A DNA stretch of 64,000 nt, from NCBI RefSeq assembly GCF_022539665.2, contig NC_081335.1, positions 682,001-746,000 of the forward strand. Direction: 5' to 3'. Both the position numbers and the translations under genes were made by a program. Each line of letters starts with the position of its first letter. Position 1 is the first letter of the stretch. Source of the stretch: Daphnia carinata. Taxonomy: Eukaryota > Arthropoda > Branchiopoda > Diplostraca > Daphniidae. Of this stretch, positions 1 through 10,300 are shown piece after piece. A model generated the notes under the pieces. The model did not search any database. It saw only the letters and a program-made list of their open reading frames with translations, and was not told where the DNA came from.

Positions 1-1142
1 TTCGATACATACCGATCAGTTTTTGTAAACGAACTCCCTGACACATTGAAACACCATCAATTACAACTGATCGTAATACCAGACTCCCTTGACAGATAAA
101 ATCTCGCTGATAAGAGATGCAAATCAAATAAACTCTCTGCGATTACTGAATTAACACGTTCTCTTTTCGTTCGTCTATAATTTAAATTTCATGATTGCGA
201 TAACTGTGGTTGCAGCGAATAAAAATACCCGGCCACACTCGCATACACTTGCCACTGCGGTTAGATTTGGAGCAAACACAGCTGATGTTTATGGAGAAAA
301 CGAGCAATGATACGAAAGAGCTTTCTCTTCTTTCCGACTACGTTTTTACTGGCACTTGTTTATTAAAAAAAAAAAAAGTTCCTTTAGCAACAATCGCGTG
401 TGCTTCTTAAGTTTCCAGGTGGTAACTAAGCAAATCGCTCTTCGTAACACGTGGAAAACGAGTTTTAATCAAGGTTTTTACTGAAGACGGCGCACGACTG
501 TCGGGCAAAACAAGTTGCTGTGCAAAGCAAAATCTGAATACTCATCTTCCTGAAGTTTTTGTTTAAACATTCGGCAATGCAATCCGGTTTTTATTTCAAG
601 GTCACATTATGCCTCCCCAAAAACCTACCTGTTCTTTTTTCTTATTCATAGATTTAGCCAAAGGTAGAGACGCACGCAAATATGTAAAAAGAAAGTTGTC
701 CGAGAAATTCAGTCCGAACAAAATCTTGCCTTAGGTTACAACTCTTCTTTAGGAATTCCCACTAGTTTCCTGTTTATTGTTGTTCCATGCAATGGCGTCA
801 CGGGGGGAAAGAAAAAGAACTCGATTCGACACTACTCAGTCCATCCAAACCGGATGGAGGACTGAAGCATTATTTTTGGAGAGTCTCGATTGATATATGT
901 GTAGAGTTCTTTTTCTTTTTACAGTTAGAAAGTATATGCAGTAGCTTATATGTGTTACCATGTCGTTCTTTTATCAAGTGGTCACAACATGAACGTCTTG
1001 GTAACGGATACGGTACGTCAAGATTTACACCTAAAAACCTAATAACGCTATCCTTTTTCACAGACTGTTGGCTACCCCAATCTGTAAAAACAGTTTACTA
1101 GGACACCACGTGAAAACTACATTGTCACAAGACCCGAACAAA

Positions 1143-1201
1143 AATGGCCGTTGTTCTTGTAAAGAAAACTCGAATACAATTGTAAAAGTACAACGGCCAT
1201 T
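1143..1201. repeat. 12-bp perfect inverted repeat with 35-nt loop
   Basis: AATGGCCGTTGT at 1143-1154 is the exact reverse complement of ACAACGGCCATT at 1190-1201, separated by 35 nt. It could form a hairpin or be the ends of a very short non-autonomous element. No target-site duplication is obvious. Confidence 0.55.
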
Positions 1202-1296
1202 CTTATAACTATTCAACGCAATGACTTCTTCCTTTATATCTTAAAAGCCTATTCTTAACAGAACGGAACAAATGTTTGAAAAGGGTTTGGACTCAC

Positions 1297-1379
1297 CTGT
1301 GAGAAAAGGAAAAGTAAAAGTTCGGTCGGTTGAATCTCCCGCGCTCCCGCCGAGAGTAGTGCCGTGTGCATCTTTTATA
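1297..1379 (-). promoter_or_regulatory. Candidate TATA promoter and first-exon splice donor, minus strand
   Basis: Read on the minus strand, a TATAAAA box (plus 1373-1379) is followed by a GC-rich stretch. About 80 nt downstream is a perfect consensus splice donor CAG|GTGAGT, with the last exon base at 1297. This is the layout of a short non-coding first exon whose next exon would lie further left, possibly outside the window. No downstream coding exon could be identified, so it remains a signal-level prediction. Confidence 0.3.
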
Positions 1380-1549
1380 GTAGCCCTTTTTACTTTAGGA
1401 AAAGGGATGGAATCATATGACCTCTTTACCTGAAGCCAAGCCGTGCAGGGCTAGATAACCATAGCTTCCAGGCAAAGTCCATTTCAACTGGCTCGCTGAT
1501 CACGTGGTCAAGCTCCTTCTTGCCCTGCGTGAATAGGAGAGAATGAGAC

Positions 1550-1590
1550 TATAAAACAAGACCGCCTTTGTTGTCACACAGACCAATAGT
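1550..1590 (+). promoter_or_regulatory. Candidate TATA promoter, plus strand
   Basis: TATAAAA at 1550-1556 is followed by a TCACAC start-like element near 1574-1579 and an ATG at 1591 that opens a 61-codon frame of unknown nature. It lies 170 bp from the minus-strand TATA box at 1373-1379, so the two could form a divergent promoter. A CACGTG E-box (1501-1506) and the GCCCTGCGTGAATA motif (1522-1535) lie between them. Confidence 0.25.
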
Positions 1591-2576
1591 ATGTCGGCTA
1601 CTGTGCGGACAACTCAACGCAAATGCCGTACCAACTTTACAACAGAAATTCCGTGTCGTTCGATGGCGGGATGTGATGAGCTTCTTTTAACGTCTCCCAA
1701 TTTTCTCATTTGGCATCGAACCGGAAAGGGAAACTCAAATTCCATTTCATCACGTGCATTTGGTTCGCGTGCCTAGTGATAACCAATTAATGGACTACCG
1801 GAGCGTAAAACTCCGAAATTCGAAAACTGCACGTCGTGCAGACCATGACGAAGCATCTTTGAACCTTTGCACGTTCCAGCAGTAAGCCCTGGTACATGGC
1901 TTAAACAGCATTATAGGCTCTAGTCACGAGAAGCGGTCATTAATGTTTAGAATAATCAACGTAAACGTGGGTTACCATAAAATACGTCTTTCAATAAAGG
2001 TGGCCCGTCCATTTGATAAGAGGCTTTTATTGTAGCGTTCACGTTGATCTTTTTCGCGTGGCGTGCAACGTGTTACTATAGTCTACAATCAAAACAGCAC
2101 GAATCCCAAGCCCCTGTAACACAAACGAATAATCAATGGAAATAAATCATTATAAACTAGCGACAGATCATTGAAAAAGAAACGTAAAGGGTATACAGTA
2201 CTTTAATGTTTTGTTTTTTCAACTATTCAAAGAGCTGTAAATGGAAGTGAATGCCATGGCTGCCAGTAGGTGCTGACGTGTCTATTATCAAGGACTTTGT
2301 TCTTAGTTTCTCGATCTTTTCAAGATATGGTGAAACCAAACAGCTGCCAGTTGTTTGACTGTTTCACAATGCACCAAGTGTTCTTCGCTTCGTACGATAA
2401 AAAAAAGCACTGAAAATCCGGGTCCAATGAATATGTAATCGAGGACAGAAAAAAAGGGGATTCCATATCATGACCCGTTTGCCCTGCGTGATAAAACAAA
2501 GACGATTAAAATTAAAAATAGCTATGCCAAAGTGGTATGGCTACCTACGCAAATTGTAATTATCAGTTTAATCGTA

Positions 2577-2582
2577 TTTATT
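2577..2582 (-). terminator. Polyadenylation signal AATAAA for the retropepsin-like gene
   Basis: TTTATT on the plus strand reads AATAAA on the minus strand, about 87 nt beyond the stop codon of the tandem retropepsin gene. Its position suits a normal 3' UTR and hints that the gene is transcribed. Confidence 0.45.
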
Positions 2583-2668
2583 ATCATTTAGAATTGGACA
2601 ATGTGGAATTGTGCAATTTATATCACACTTATCAATAAGAGAAAAACAGGATCGAAAACTTTATCCAA

Positions 2669-3610
2669 TTAAATCACCTTCTGTAGTTCTCCTTTTCCTT
2701 TAAACTCAGCGTCAGTGTTGGGACTTTGACCGGCCTCCGGTGGATGTTGAGCGGAGGACGGCGACAGCATCGGACACTTTTTTAGTTCAATTGTTTGACC
2801 GGATGATTTAGGTGCCTGTTGGAAGGTCATGGTTTCGAAAATGTTATTAAAGTCAAATCGAATTTTCTTATACCAATCAGTTCCTATAACTGCATGTCCG
2901 TTAGCTCCGCCCGAAACCAAAAGCGGAAGAAGTCCACGTTGGCCATTATATTCGACATGGATTATGCATCGACCAACGAGCGGCATAACGTTGTTAGCGG
3001 TATCGTGAATGATGATACTGGTTGGTTGGAGTCGGGGTTTGCCTATCATTTGCCACTGAGAAACAGTGATTTTCGACTGCGTGGCCCCCGTGTCCAGCAA
3101 CATTCGCAGATTGACGCCTTCGACTTTGACGTGAACGTAAAAAGGGCAGGTTCTTTTACTTGTTTCCACGGCTAACTGACGTTCTTTCTCGGTTTGATTC
3201 TTCATGAAATGAGCAGTCGGGATGCAATGAAAGATTCGGTTCCAATCCAAGTGTAGAGTAGGGAACCATCTCCTGCCCATTAAATTACGGGTGTCCGTTC
3301 GATTCGACACTGTCAGAGGCAACAGGAAAAGCCTTCCAGCGTAACGTATTCGGGCGGTGAAATGGCCCTTCAGCACGACTTCAACTCCCGTAGCCGAGTA
3401 CCTCTTGGTAGTGGCTGGCTCTAATTGTGGTCGGCCCAGCTCCTGCCAAATAAGTGCGTTAATGATTGAATCGTGACAGCCTGAATCAATTTTCATCGTT
3501 ACAGGTTTGTCGTTGATCACGATCGGTAGGAGATATATTGATAAGCTATTATAGATGATAGTTGGCTCATACGATTCGGATGTACTCTCCTGAGTAGGAA
3601 CATTTGCCAT
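2669..3610 (-). CDS. Tandem (two-domain) retropepsin-like aspartic protease protein
   Basis: This uninterrupted 313-residue frame contains two successive retropepsin-type domains. The first has its catalytic triplet Asp-Ser-Gly at residues 42-44 and a flap-side NLMGRRW near 109-115. The second has Asp-Thr-Gly at 173-175 and a matching AVIGTDW. Both copies share the pattern D-[ST]-G-x5-I, then WQ, then G-[RK]-P-x-L-x-P, so they look like an internal duplication of one ancestral domain. The style resembles proteases of Ty3/Gypsy-type retrotransposon polyproteins (family knowledge), but I see no reverse transcriptase, integrase, gag or LTRs nearby. The ATG at 3610 is the first in frame; the frame opens four codons earlier without an ATG. 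The last 40 or so residues are rich in Ser, Pro, Gln and Glu and probably disordered. Retropepsins normally act as homodimers, so this chain could fold as an internal pseudodimer. Function is unknown: either a domesticated gene or a retroelement remnant. Confidence 0.75.
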   Translation of the reverse strand: MANVPTQESTSESYEPTIIYNSLSIYLLPIVINDKPVTMKIDSGCHDSIINALIWQELGRPQLEPATTKRYSATGVEVVLKGHFTARIRYAGRLFLLPLTVSNRTDTRNLMGRRWFPTLHLDWNRIFHCIPTAHFMKNQTEKERQLAVETSKRTCPFYVHVKVEGVNLRMLLDTGATQSKITVSQWQMIGKPRLQPTSIIIHDTANNVMPLVGRCIIHVEYNGQRGLLPLLVSGGANGHAVIGTDWYKKIRFDFNNIFETMTFQQAPKSSGQTIELKKCPMLSPSSAQHPPEAGQSPNTDAEFKGKGELQKVI

Positions 3611-3955
3611 TTCTATTTTCAAGTTTCGATCTTGGAAAGTAAAAAATGATTAAGAATTGGCTCTGTCTTTCACGCATAATTACATGTTTACCTTTAGACG
3701 TACCGAGTGACCCGGCCTATTCGCAATCATCACGTTCGAGTTTTTGATGAGCACGACTGCCAAGTCTGAATCCGGCTTCCATCAAAATCTAAATTTCTGA
3801 AAAGTAGTGATTAGTTCGCACATAAATCAATGGTCGTTGTAGAAAGGATTGGCGAAAACCACGCCAGCTGCTGCCATTCCTATTGTGAATGTGTGATCAA
3901 GGGAGGCCATGATGACTATTTCAAATGTATTAAACTCAATGTACGCAAGCTTTTT
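3611..3955. other. Spacer between the retropepsin gene and mRpL45
   Basis: This is the 5' flank of the minus-strand retropepsin gene and the 3' flank of minus-strand mRpL45. A possible acceptor (TTCCAAG) ends just upstream of the retropepsin ATG, so its 5' UTR may be spliced. An upstream coding exon was tested but meets a stop codon in frame. An AATACA variant polyadenylation signal for mRpL45 is at 3927-3932 on the minus strand. Nothing else is recognised. Confidence 0.4.
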
Positions 3956-5240
3956 TTAAGCTACAGCAGTCGATTGTTCGGTAGGGGTTGCGGGCACCGT
4001 CGAATCTACAACTGGCTCAGTTTCAACTACGGGCTTTTGTTGAACATAGGTTTTTCTTCCAGGCTCTCGTACTGGCATCCAGTCGGGAATGATCTTCTCG
4101 TGGATTCTCCATAATCCATAAGTATTGGCCAAATGTTTCTCGAAGACAACGTACTCGACAACATCTTTGGCAACCACTTCACTGCCGTACAGTAAGCGAC
4201 CAAACCGATCATAAACTGCTAGTGTTTGTTGGGTATGAAAACGAACCGTAACCTGAGATTAAAGTTGATATTTAGTCATATTTGATACGCAATACGATTG
4301 AGTGTTCAAACCTGTGAAAATATATTCTCCTTGTTGATAACATCGGTGCATCTAGCATGAACTACTCTTGGCGGCTCGAGAGATTTAAGAAATTGCCAGC
4401 GTGTAGTGCATGATTTTAAATCATACGTCATCAGCGGAAAACATAATTCTGTAACACACTGATGTAGAGTATCATAGTCTTTCCTACACACAGTTTAGTA
4501 AATATAATTGTGTATAAGAAAATATGAACGATAACTTACTCTGCTAGAGCTTTATGTGCTTTGATGTAAATGTCCTGAGCTTGTTCTGCAAAGGTGCTTG
4601 GGCTAAAGTTATCTTCAAAACTGCGGATTTTCCTGACAGCTAGCATAGACTTGCTCTTTTTGGAAAGAAATTCCATGCTTTGTTTGGCACCCTACACAGC
4701 ATTCAAATCATGAATTGACACAATGATTGAAAATAAGCTTTGTTACCCCAAGTGTCAAAGAAGAGAGTTTCCCATCACCCTCCGGAGGAATGTATGGTTC
4801 GAAAACAGCTCCAGTTGCAGATATGGTGAGGGGCCTTTCCATCCAAGCACGAGGAGGAAGCATACCCTGTTCCTTCATCCTTGCCCTTATTTGATCTGGT
4901 GTTAATTCTGACACATTATCTTCTTCACGAAAATCTGGCAGCTTGACTTTTTGAACCTATTACATAAATTCATATATCAAATTCTCTGTAAACAAAGCTA
5001 AATATTTGTTAACACAACCTTCAGTCTCCTCAGCTTCTTAAACTGAGGAGCCCAATGTTTGGTGTGCCTTTCGCGAACCTGAATCCCGGCATTTAGCGAC
5101 GGTATGTTTCGTTGATATGCCTGAATCGAAACAAACTCCCATTACCAACAGGTCAATTACAATATAAAATTCGACAATACTGTTTTCAAAGAAGACGCTA
5201 GCAACGTCCTGAAACAAGTAAACTGAGATAAACTATTCAT
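3956..5240 (-). CDS. mRpL45: Mitochondrial large ribosomal subunit protein mL45
   Basis: The coding exons in transcription order are 5181-5240, 5019-5120, 4747-4956, 4540-4691, 4312-4483 and 3956-4252. Together they make 993 nt and a 330-residue protein, close to the roughly 306 residues of human MRPL45. All junctions are GT-AG and in frame, and the five introns are only about 55-62 nt. The first exon gives a Ser/Leu/Arg/Phe-rich, acid-free leader typical of mitochondrial import. Family-like stretches include [35 protein letters not shown] and [13 protein letters not shown], the last next to a YGLWRIH motif. mL45 belongs to the Tim44-like fold family. In mammals it sits at the peptide exit of the mitoribosome and helps anchor it to the inner membrane. 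The C-terminal 30 residues are Pro/Thr/Val-rich and probably variable. It lies head-to-head with the semaphorin gene, with no recognisable TATA box between them. Confidence 0.93.
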
Positions 5241-7364
5241 GATCGATGGCGATTGTTTTTGATCCGAAAAAACCCCCAAAATGTGTTCATTAAATATGCA
5301 CGGCAGACGACAGGCGGGATCAATACAGTAAGGTCATCTGGCGGTTCAAAACTCCAACAAGAATAGGGGCCGCTACTAGCCAACCTCATTGAAACGTTTC
5401 CCTCTCAGACGCTTCAGTCGTTGAAGCGTTGAGGCCGAGGTGTGTTTGTTGTCTTGCGTTTTCCCACCTTGCAACACATCATGAGAATCAGGTTTTTCTT
5501 CCGATTCCACAAACTAGATTGAAAACGAAGTCTAAACTTTTTGTGAGCGTAAACTCAAGTGACTGTGTGCACGTTTTTACACATGTTTTTCTTCTGACGC
5601 CTCGTTTCCCTCTCGAACGTGCTTTGTGTTTCAAAAGAAGATTCACAAGAGTTCTTTTTTTTTCTCGTCTGAACTTGACCTTTTGTGTGTATGTGTGTGT
5701 GTGTGTGTGCGAGTGTCTGTTCCGAGTGTGTGCTAGTGGCGTGTCGCTGCAGAGGCGTTGTGTGAGTTATTTCCTTCATAACCATCTTCGGATAGAAAAA
5801 AGAATGGAAATCTTTTTTGTATAAAACAAATGTTGTTGCCTTTTCCGTCGTTTGGGGCGCCAACCAACACCTGCTGAAAAGAGTCAAACTGTCCCTTTTT
5901 CGCATGTTGGCCGTAAGCCATTTTGAAATTTCAGACGAACATCCTTGAAAACGCACAAATTCTATTGTGTTTTTTCATTGGCATTTTGTCTTGTACGGGA
6001 GCTATAAAAAAATGGAACCCTCATCAAGTTGATCTCTGCAGAACGATTAAAACTAGGGATTTTTTTTTTTAAAGGGGGGGGGGGAGAGTAAGCTATTTTG
6101 TGCATACAGCCCAGCTACTACCAGAAGGGGAGGAGTGGTGGGGTAGGAAAAGAGCCGGCAAAACTTTTGTGTGTGTACTTATTGATCGTAGAGCAACTGT
6201 ATGTGCGTGTGTGTCAGAGAGAACTGCGTTTGCTTGACTGTTCCAGCAACAGAGACCGTCTGTTGCCTTTTTGTCAATGCATTTTCGTTTTCCTTAATTA
6301 GACGTAGTTTTGTAGAGCAAGTGTAGAGTCGAAAATGGAGGTAGAACAGTGATAACCTCAATTGGAAGATGTTTGTAACACCGGAACAATTCAAGTAGCT
6401 ACTGCGTGTGTGTTCCCCACCTTGAAAAACAGATGTGTGTGTAAGCCTTCGTCGTCTCTTCATCCATTTGGTTGTGTTCCTTTAGATAACTGGCCCGGTC
6501 AAACTCTCGCTTCCCTCTTCTCTTCCCCCCCCCCCCCCTCGCAGCCATTTTCTTTTTCTCTGTGTTATTATTCCTTTTTTTTTTATATATATACCTGGGA
6601 AATGTTCTTTAACACAAAAAGAAGAGAGAAAAACCCCGTGTGAACTAAAGCACCAGCTGTTGGTCCCCTCCAAAGATTCCCCCCCCCCCCCCCTCTAACT
6701 TTTTTTCTAGGAAGAGATTGGGGGGGATAGGAACGAATTTCATGAATCAAAAAATAGGAGGGGGGTAACATTCAGGTCGATTTGAAAAGAGGTAGAGGAT
6801 GTTTAAAGGTGCAAATCACATTCGATGTTCTATCGTCTGCTTCGTATTTTCTTCATCAACAAGTTTGATCCTTTTTCCCTTTTTTTTTTTGATGGATCGA
6901 TTTCGTACCGGAATTGTTGCCGTACCCCCTCGATCCACAGGTTTTTGTTTTTTTTTGTTTTCCTCATCGAGAAACATTTGAGCATCATGCGATTTGACGT
7001 TTCCCGTCGCGTTTGATTCAGGTGGAAATGATCCCCCCCCTCCTTCCCTCCGTATACAATTATGCATACCTTTTTCTTTTTGTTTCATCATCGAAAACGT
7101 ACCTGAGGGCTTGTTCGACATTCCCGGAATTTTCTCATTTCTGTTTGGGAAAAATAAAAAGGGGAGGAAAAAGAAAGCGACATTCGATCGCATGTCCTTT
7201 TTAATATGTTTTTGATGCTTGTAACTTTTGTTTTTGTTTATTTATCCGGTAATGTGAAACCTTCACTCTCACTCTAACCATCAGCATTTTTTTTTTTTTT
7301 TTAATTTATTTTAGAACTAGAAGAGGAACAGAATAAAAAAAGGGCGAGGATAAAGAGAGGGACG
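5241..7364. other. mRpL45 / Sema2 intergenic region and probable Sema2 5' UTR
   Basis: No coding sequence is supported. The left half should hold the mRpL45 promoter (minus) and a start region for Sema2 (plus). The remainder contains long C, G, A and T homopolymers and a short TG run. A strong acceptor (pyrimidine tract ending TTTTAG at 7314) immediately precedes the Sema2 start codon. The coding first exon therefore probably begins at 7315 and is joined to a non-coding upstream exon that I cannot place. Confidence 0.5.
5412..5420 (+). promoter_or_regulatory. Candidate arthropod initiator (TTCAGTC)
   Basis: TTCAGTC matches the arthropod initiator consensus TCAKTY and lies about 170 bp from the mRpL45 start codon, on the semaphorin-proximal side. 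There is no TATA box at the expected spacing and no good downstream promoter element, so support is weak. It would be the start of the upstream, non-coding Sema2 exon. Confidence 0.2.
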
Positions 7365-10300
7365 ATGGCCGGAACTCGAAGGTGGTCGTGCCGACCGGTA
7401 ATGCTCTGCTGGCTTTTGATGGTGGCTGCCGTACATCTCATTTCCGCTATGGAACAATTAAACGCAGGTATGTGTGTTCTCTGCTTACATTCGTAGTCAT
7501 CTTAATTCCAATGAAAAGGGGGATCCTTTTTTTTTTTTCACCTTCCGCCATCTACTTGCCCTTGTTTCACCGTCTGTGCCCACCGCCAGGTGCAAAATGT
7601 GTTCTATTGGCTTCCAGGTGAAAAACATTTCTTTCGTGCGTGTGTGTGTGTGTGTGTGTGTAAAGAATGAGTGAATAGGAAAAGAAAAAGAAGACATTAT
7701 TTATATATTTTCTAAAGAAACTAAAAAAGGTCTACGGGGTTTAGTGGAAGAGTCTGCAGCCCTTGAGGCTATACACATCAGGTTCTTTCTCTCTTTTTTT
7801 TTTTTTTTTTTTTTTTCTTTTTCGTTCTTGATGAACAGTTCAGAGAGAGAGAGAGACTTGGGTAGAGCCAAAAAAGAATTGAGATGTCGGCGATGGGGGC
7901 TAAGCAATAGGCGATGCCAGTTCTCGAACAGCCCTAAGAGAGGCGGAGTAGGAAGAACCATGAACTCATTGCCTGTAGCTGTAAACGCCGGGGCCTTAGG
8001 TTGTTGTTTCTGTATAAAATAGACTCATCACGAAATGTTTCTTTCTTCTCCCCCCCCCTCTCTCTCTCTCTTCTTCTTGTCCGTACTATAAACGCAACAT
8101 TTCTTCTTTGTTCGGCTCTCTCTCTTTCTGCTATTTTTCTTTTTTTTTTTTAGAGCAACAACATAGAGATGTAACCCATGACGCCCATTTCGTGTCCGGG
8201 CCGTTTTCCGTCTAACCCCCAACCAATTGAGAAAAGAAAAAAAAAAAAAAAGTCTGTGGTCGTCCCTTTTTTTTTTTAGATTTTTTTTTCTTTCCCTTCT
8301 TGCAAAGAGTCAATTACCGCCCGCGCTCACGCAGAAGAGGCTTCGTGATCGGTGTGTGTGTGTGTGTGGTGTCGGCTTTTATTGCGTAAGAGGGAGGGGA
8401 GGGTTTTTAAAATAATTCCAACAGATGCTTGCGTATGTATTTATACGTCCGAAAATGATTTGCAAGGCTAATGAGAGAGAAAGAGAAAAAGAGCAACACT
8501 GTTTTATTTCTTTAAATAGAGCGCTCCCGGTATGGCGAGATTTGTGTGTGTGTGTGTGTGATACCTCAGTTGAACCTGACTCCTTATTTTTTGCATAATT
8601 ATATTTCGCTATTAAAAAATTGAAGAAAACGAAAATGACTTAATTGGCTTGGAAAGAAAACTATTTCAGTTCGGGTGTTTACGACTAGAAAATGAGCCAA
8701 GGAAAAAGAAAATATTTTCAATGTAAAAACAAAAGAAAAAAAGAAATGTTGCGCAACTAGGGACGTAAATGATCACACAGAAAATGAAACAAAAGGCGGC
8801 GGTAGCGGGAGGAACGCAGTGTCCGGGCCTCATTATATCGATGGTGCACAGCAGGTGGCATCGGTCAATGAAGAACATGAAAGGAGTGGCAATAATCGAG
8901 TTGTGTTTCCTCTTTTTGGAAATTTATTTTTTTATTTTTGCGCCACACAAAACACGACCGACATCATTGGATGTTACACTCGAAAAGAAAAATAAAATAG
9001 GGAGATTGAGTTTTGGGTTACGCAAATGACTGGACATTGGGCGGCGGCATTTCATCAGTTTGAGGGCGGCCTTTTTTTTATTTTTGGTTGAAATTTCAAA
9101 ATCATTTTCTTCAATCGCGTTCCCTTTTATAGCATTACACCTTAAATGGAAGACCATTTTTTTTTTTTTTTTTTACAGCAACTGGTTTTTTTTTTCTCTT
9201 TAAATTTTTTCAAACGAAACTTGCTCAACCATAAGAGACGGCCCTCTCAGTCGGGACTGTCATTGGCACTGTTTTGCTCCACACGAGTGGATTCCTTTTC
9301 TTTCTCGTTGTTACAATACGGTGATAGTCATCGTTTTTTTTTTTTTTTTTTTTATTTCGCCTTTGCAAGAAGAACTGGCCGTCTTTTTAATTTGTCCGCG
9401 AGGCATTCCATCATCCGCAGCCAAGGTCTCGGGCCATTTGTTGCCCAGTCATCTTTCCTCTCGGCTCTGTTGCGGTTCTTTCGGGAAACAAACAAAACAA
9501 ACAATAGCCATAAGGCAACACTGGATCTTCTTTTTTTTTTTTTTTTATTATTATGATTATTTTCAACCTCATTTTCTTTTTTATCCGCCATCATTCGATG
9601 AGAAGGGAGAAAGAGGGAAGAAAAAAAAATGATGGATCTTGTATTTTATCTGCGTATTGGTTGTCCCGTCTGACGGTACGAAGAGGAAAAGTCGGTTGTT
9701 CGGTTGGGAGAGAGAGAGAGAGAGATCCATTAGCTTTGCGAGAGAGAGGAAAAAGAATATGTTTCAATGGCTCACAGTTGTGTAGATAAGAGGGACACAA
9801 AGAATCTGGTCCACTCTCGTCGAGGAGGAAAAGCAATCGAGAAGGAAGACATTACGCAGATCTGACATTTCCTTCTTCCTCCGCCCCATTTTCTTTATTG
9901 GGTACTATATAGTTACAAGATAATTCGTTTCTCTCTCTCTTTTTTTTTTTTATGAAGTTGTTAAAGAAATCTTCATTTTTTTTTAATGATCGTTTATTTT
10001 TATTTTCAACGAAAATAGACAACACGTCAACACGTTATTGCCAAAAATTCCTCCCCAAACAATTTTTAAATGTCATTTGAATTTTAGTCTAAATTCGAAC
10101 CAGTTGTCCGGAATGAATTGCTCCCGGGTCTCATACGTGGGAGGGCATATTTTTTTTTTTTTTTTTTTTGTCGGTGTTGTTTGTCGTTAGTTTTTGTACC
10201 TTCCATTTTGAAAAAAAAAAAAAAGACGGGCGACGACAGACAAAGACAGAGAGACGTTTCAACACCAACTGTTTGTTTTTGTTTAGAAACTGTTAGACGA

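Larger units (their letters stand above)
1..2660. other. Intergenic region without a recognised gene
   Basis: I find no ORF here that resembles a known protein; the longest open frames (about 60-104 codons) have no domain-like composition. The stretch has few homopolymers compared with the rest of the window. It contains two divergent TATA-box promoter candidates (1373-1379 on minus, 1550-1556 on plus), a 12-bp inverted repeat (1143-1201) and two copies of a GCCCTGCGTGA motif (1522 and 2481). The 5' end of a gene leaving the window to the left on the minus strand is possible. Confidence 0.5.

Noticed and set aside
3623-3830. Possible upstream coding exon for the retropepsin gene
   Set aside because: With the only sensible splice pair the upstream frame carries a TAG stop shortly before the junction and no later ATG, so it can only be untranslated.
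5429-5956. 130-codon frames on both strands near the Sema2 5' end
   Set aside because: They run through TG/CA and T-rich repeats, lack domain features and overlap each other antisense.
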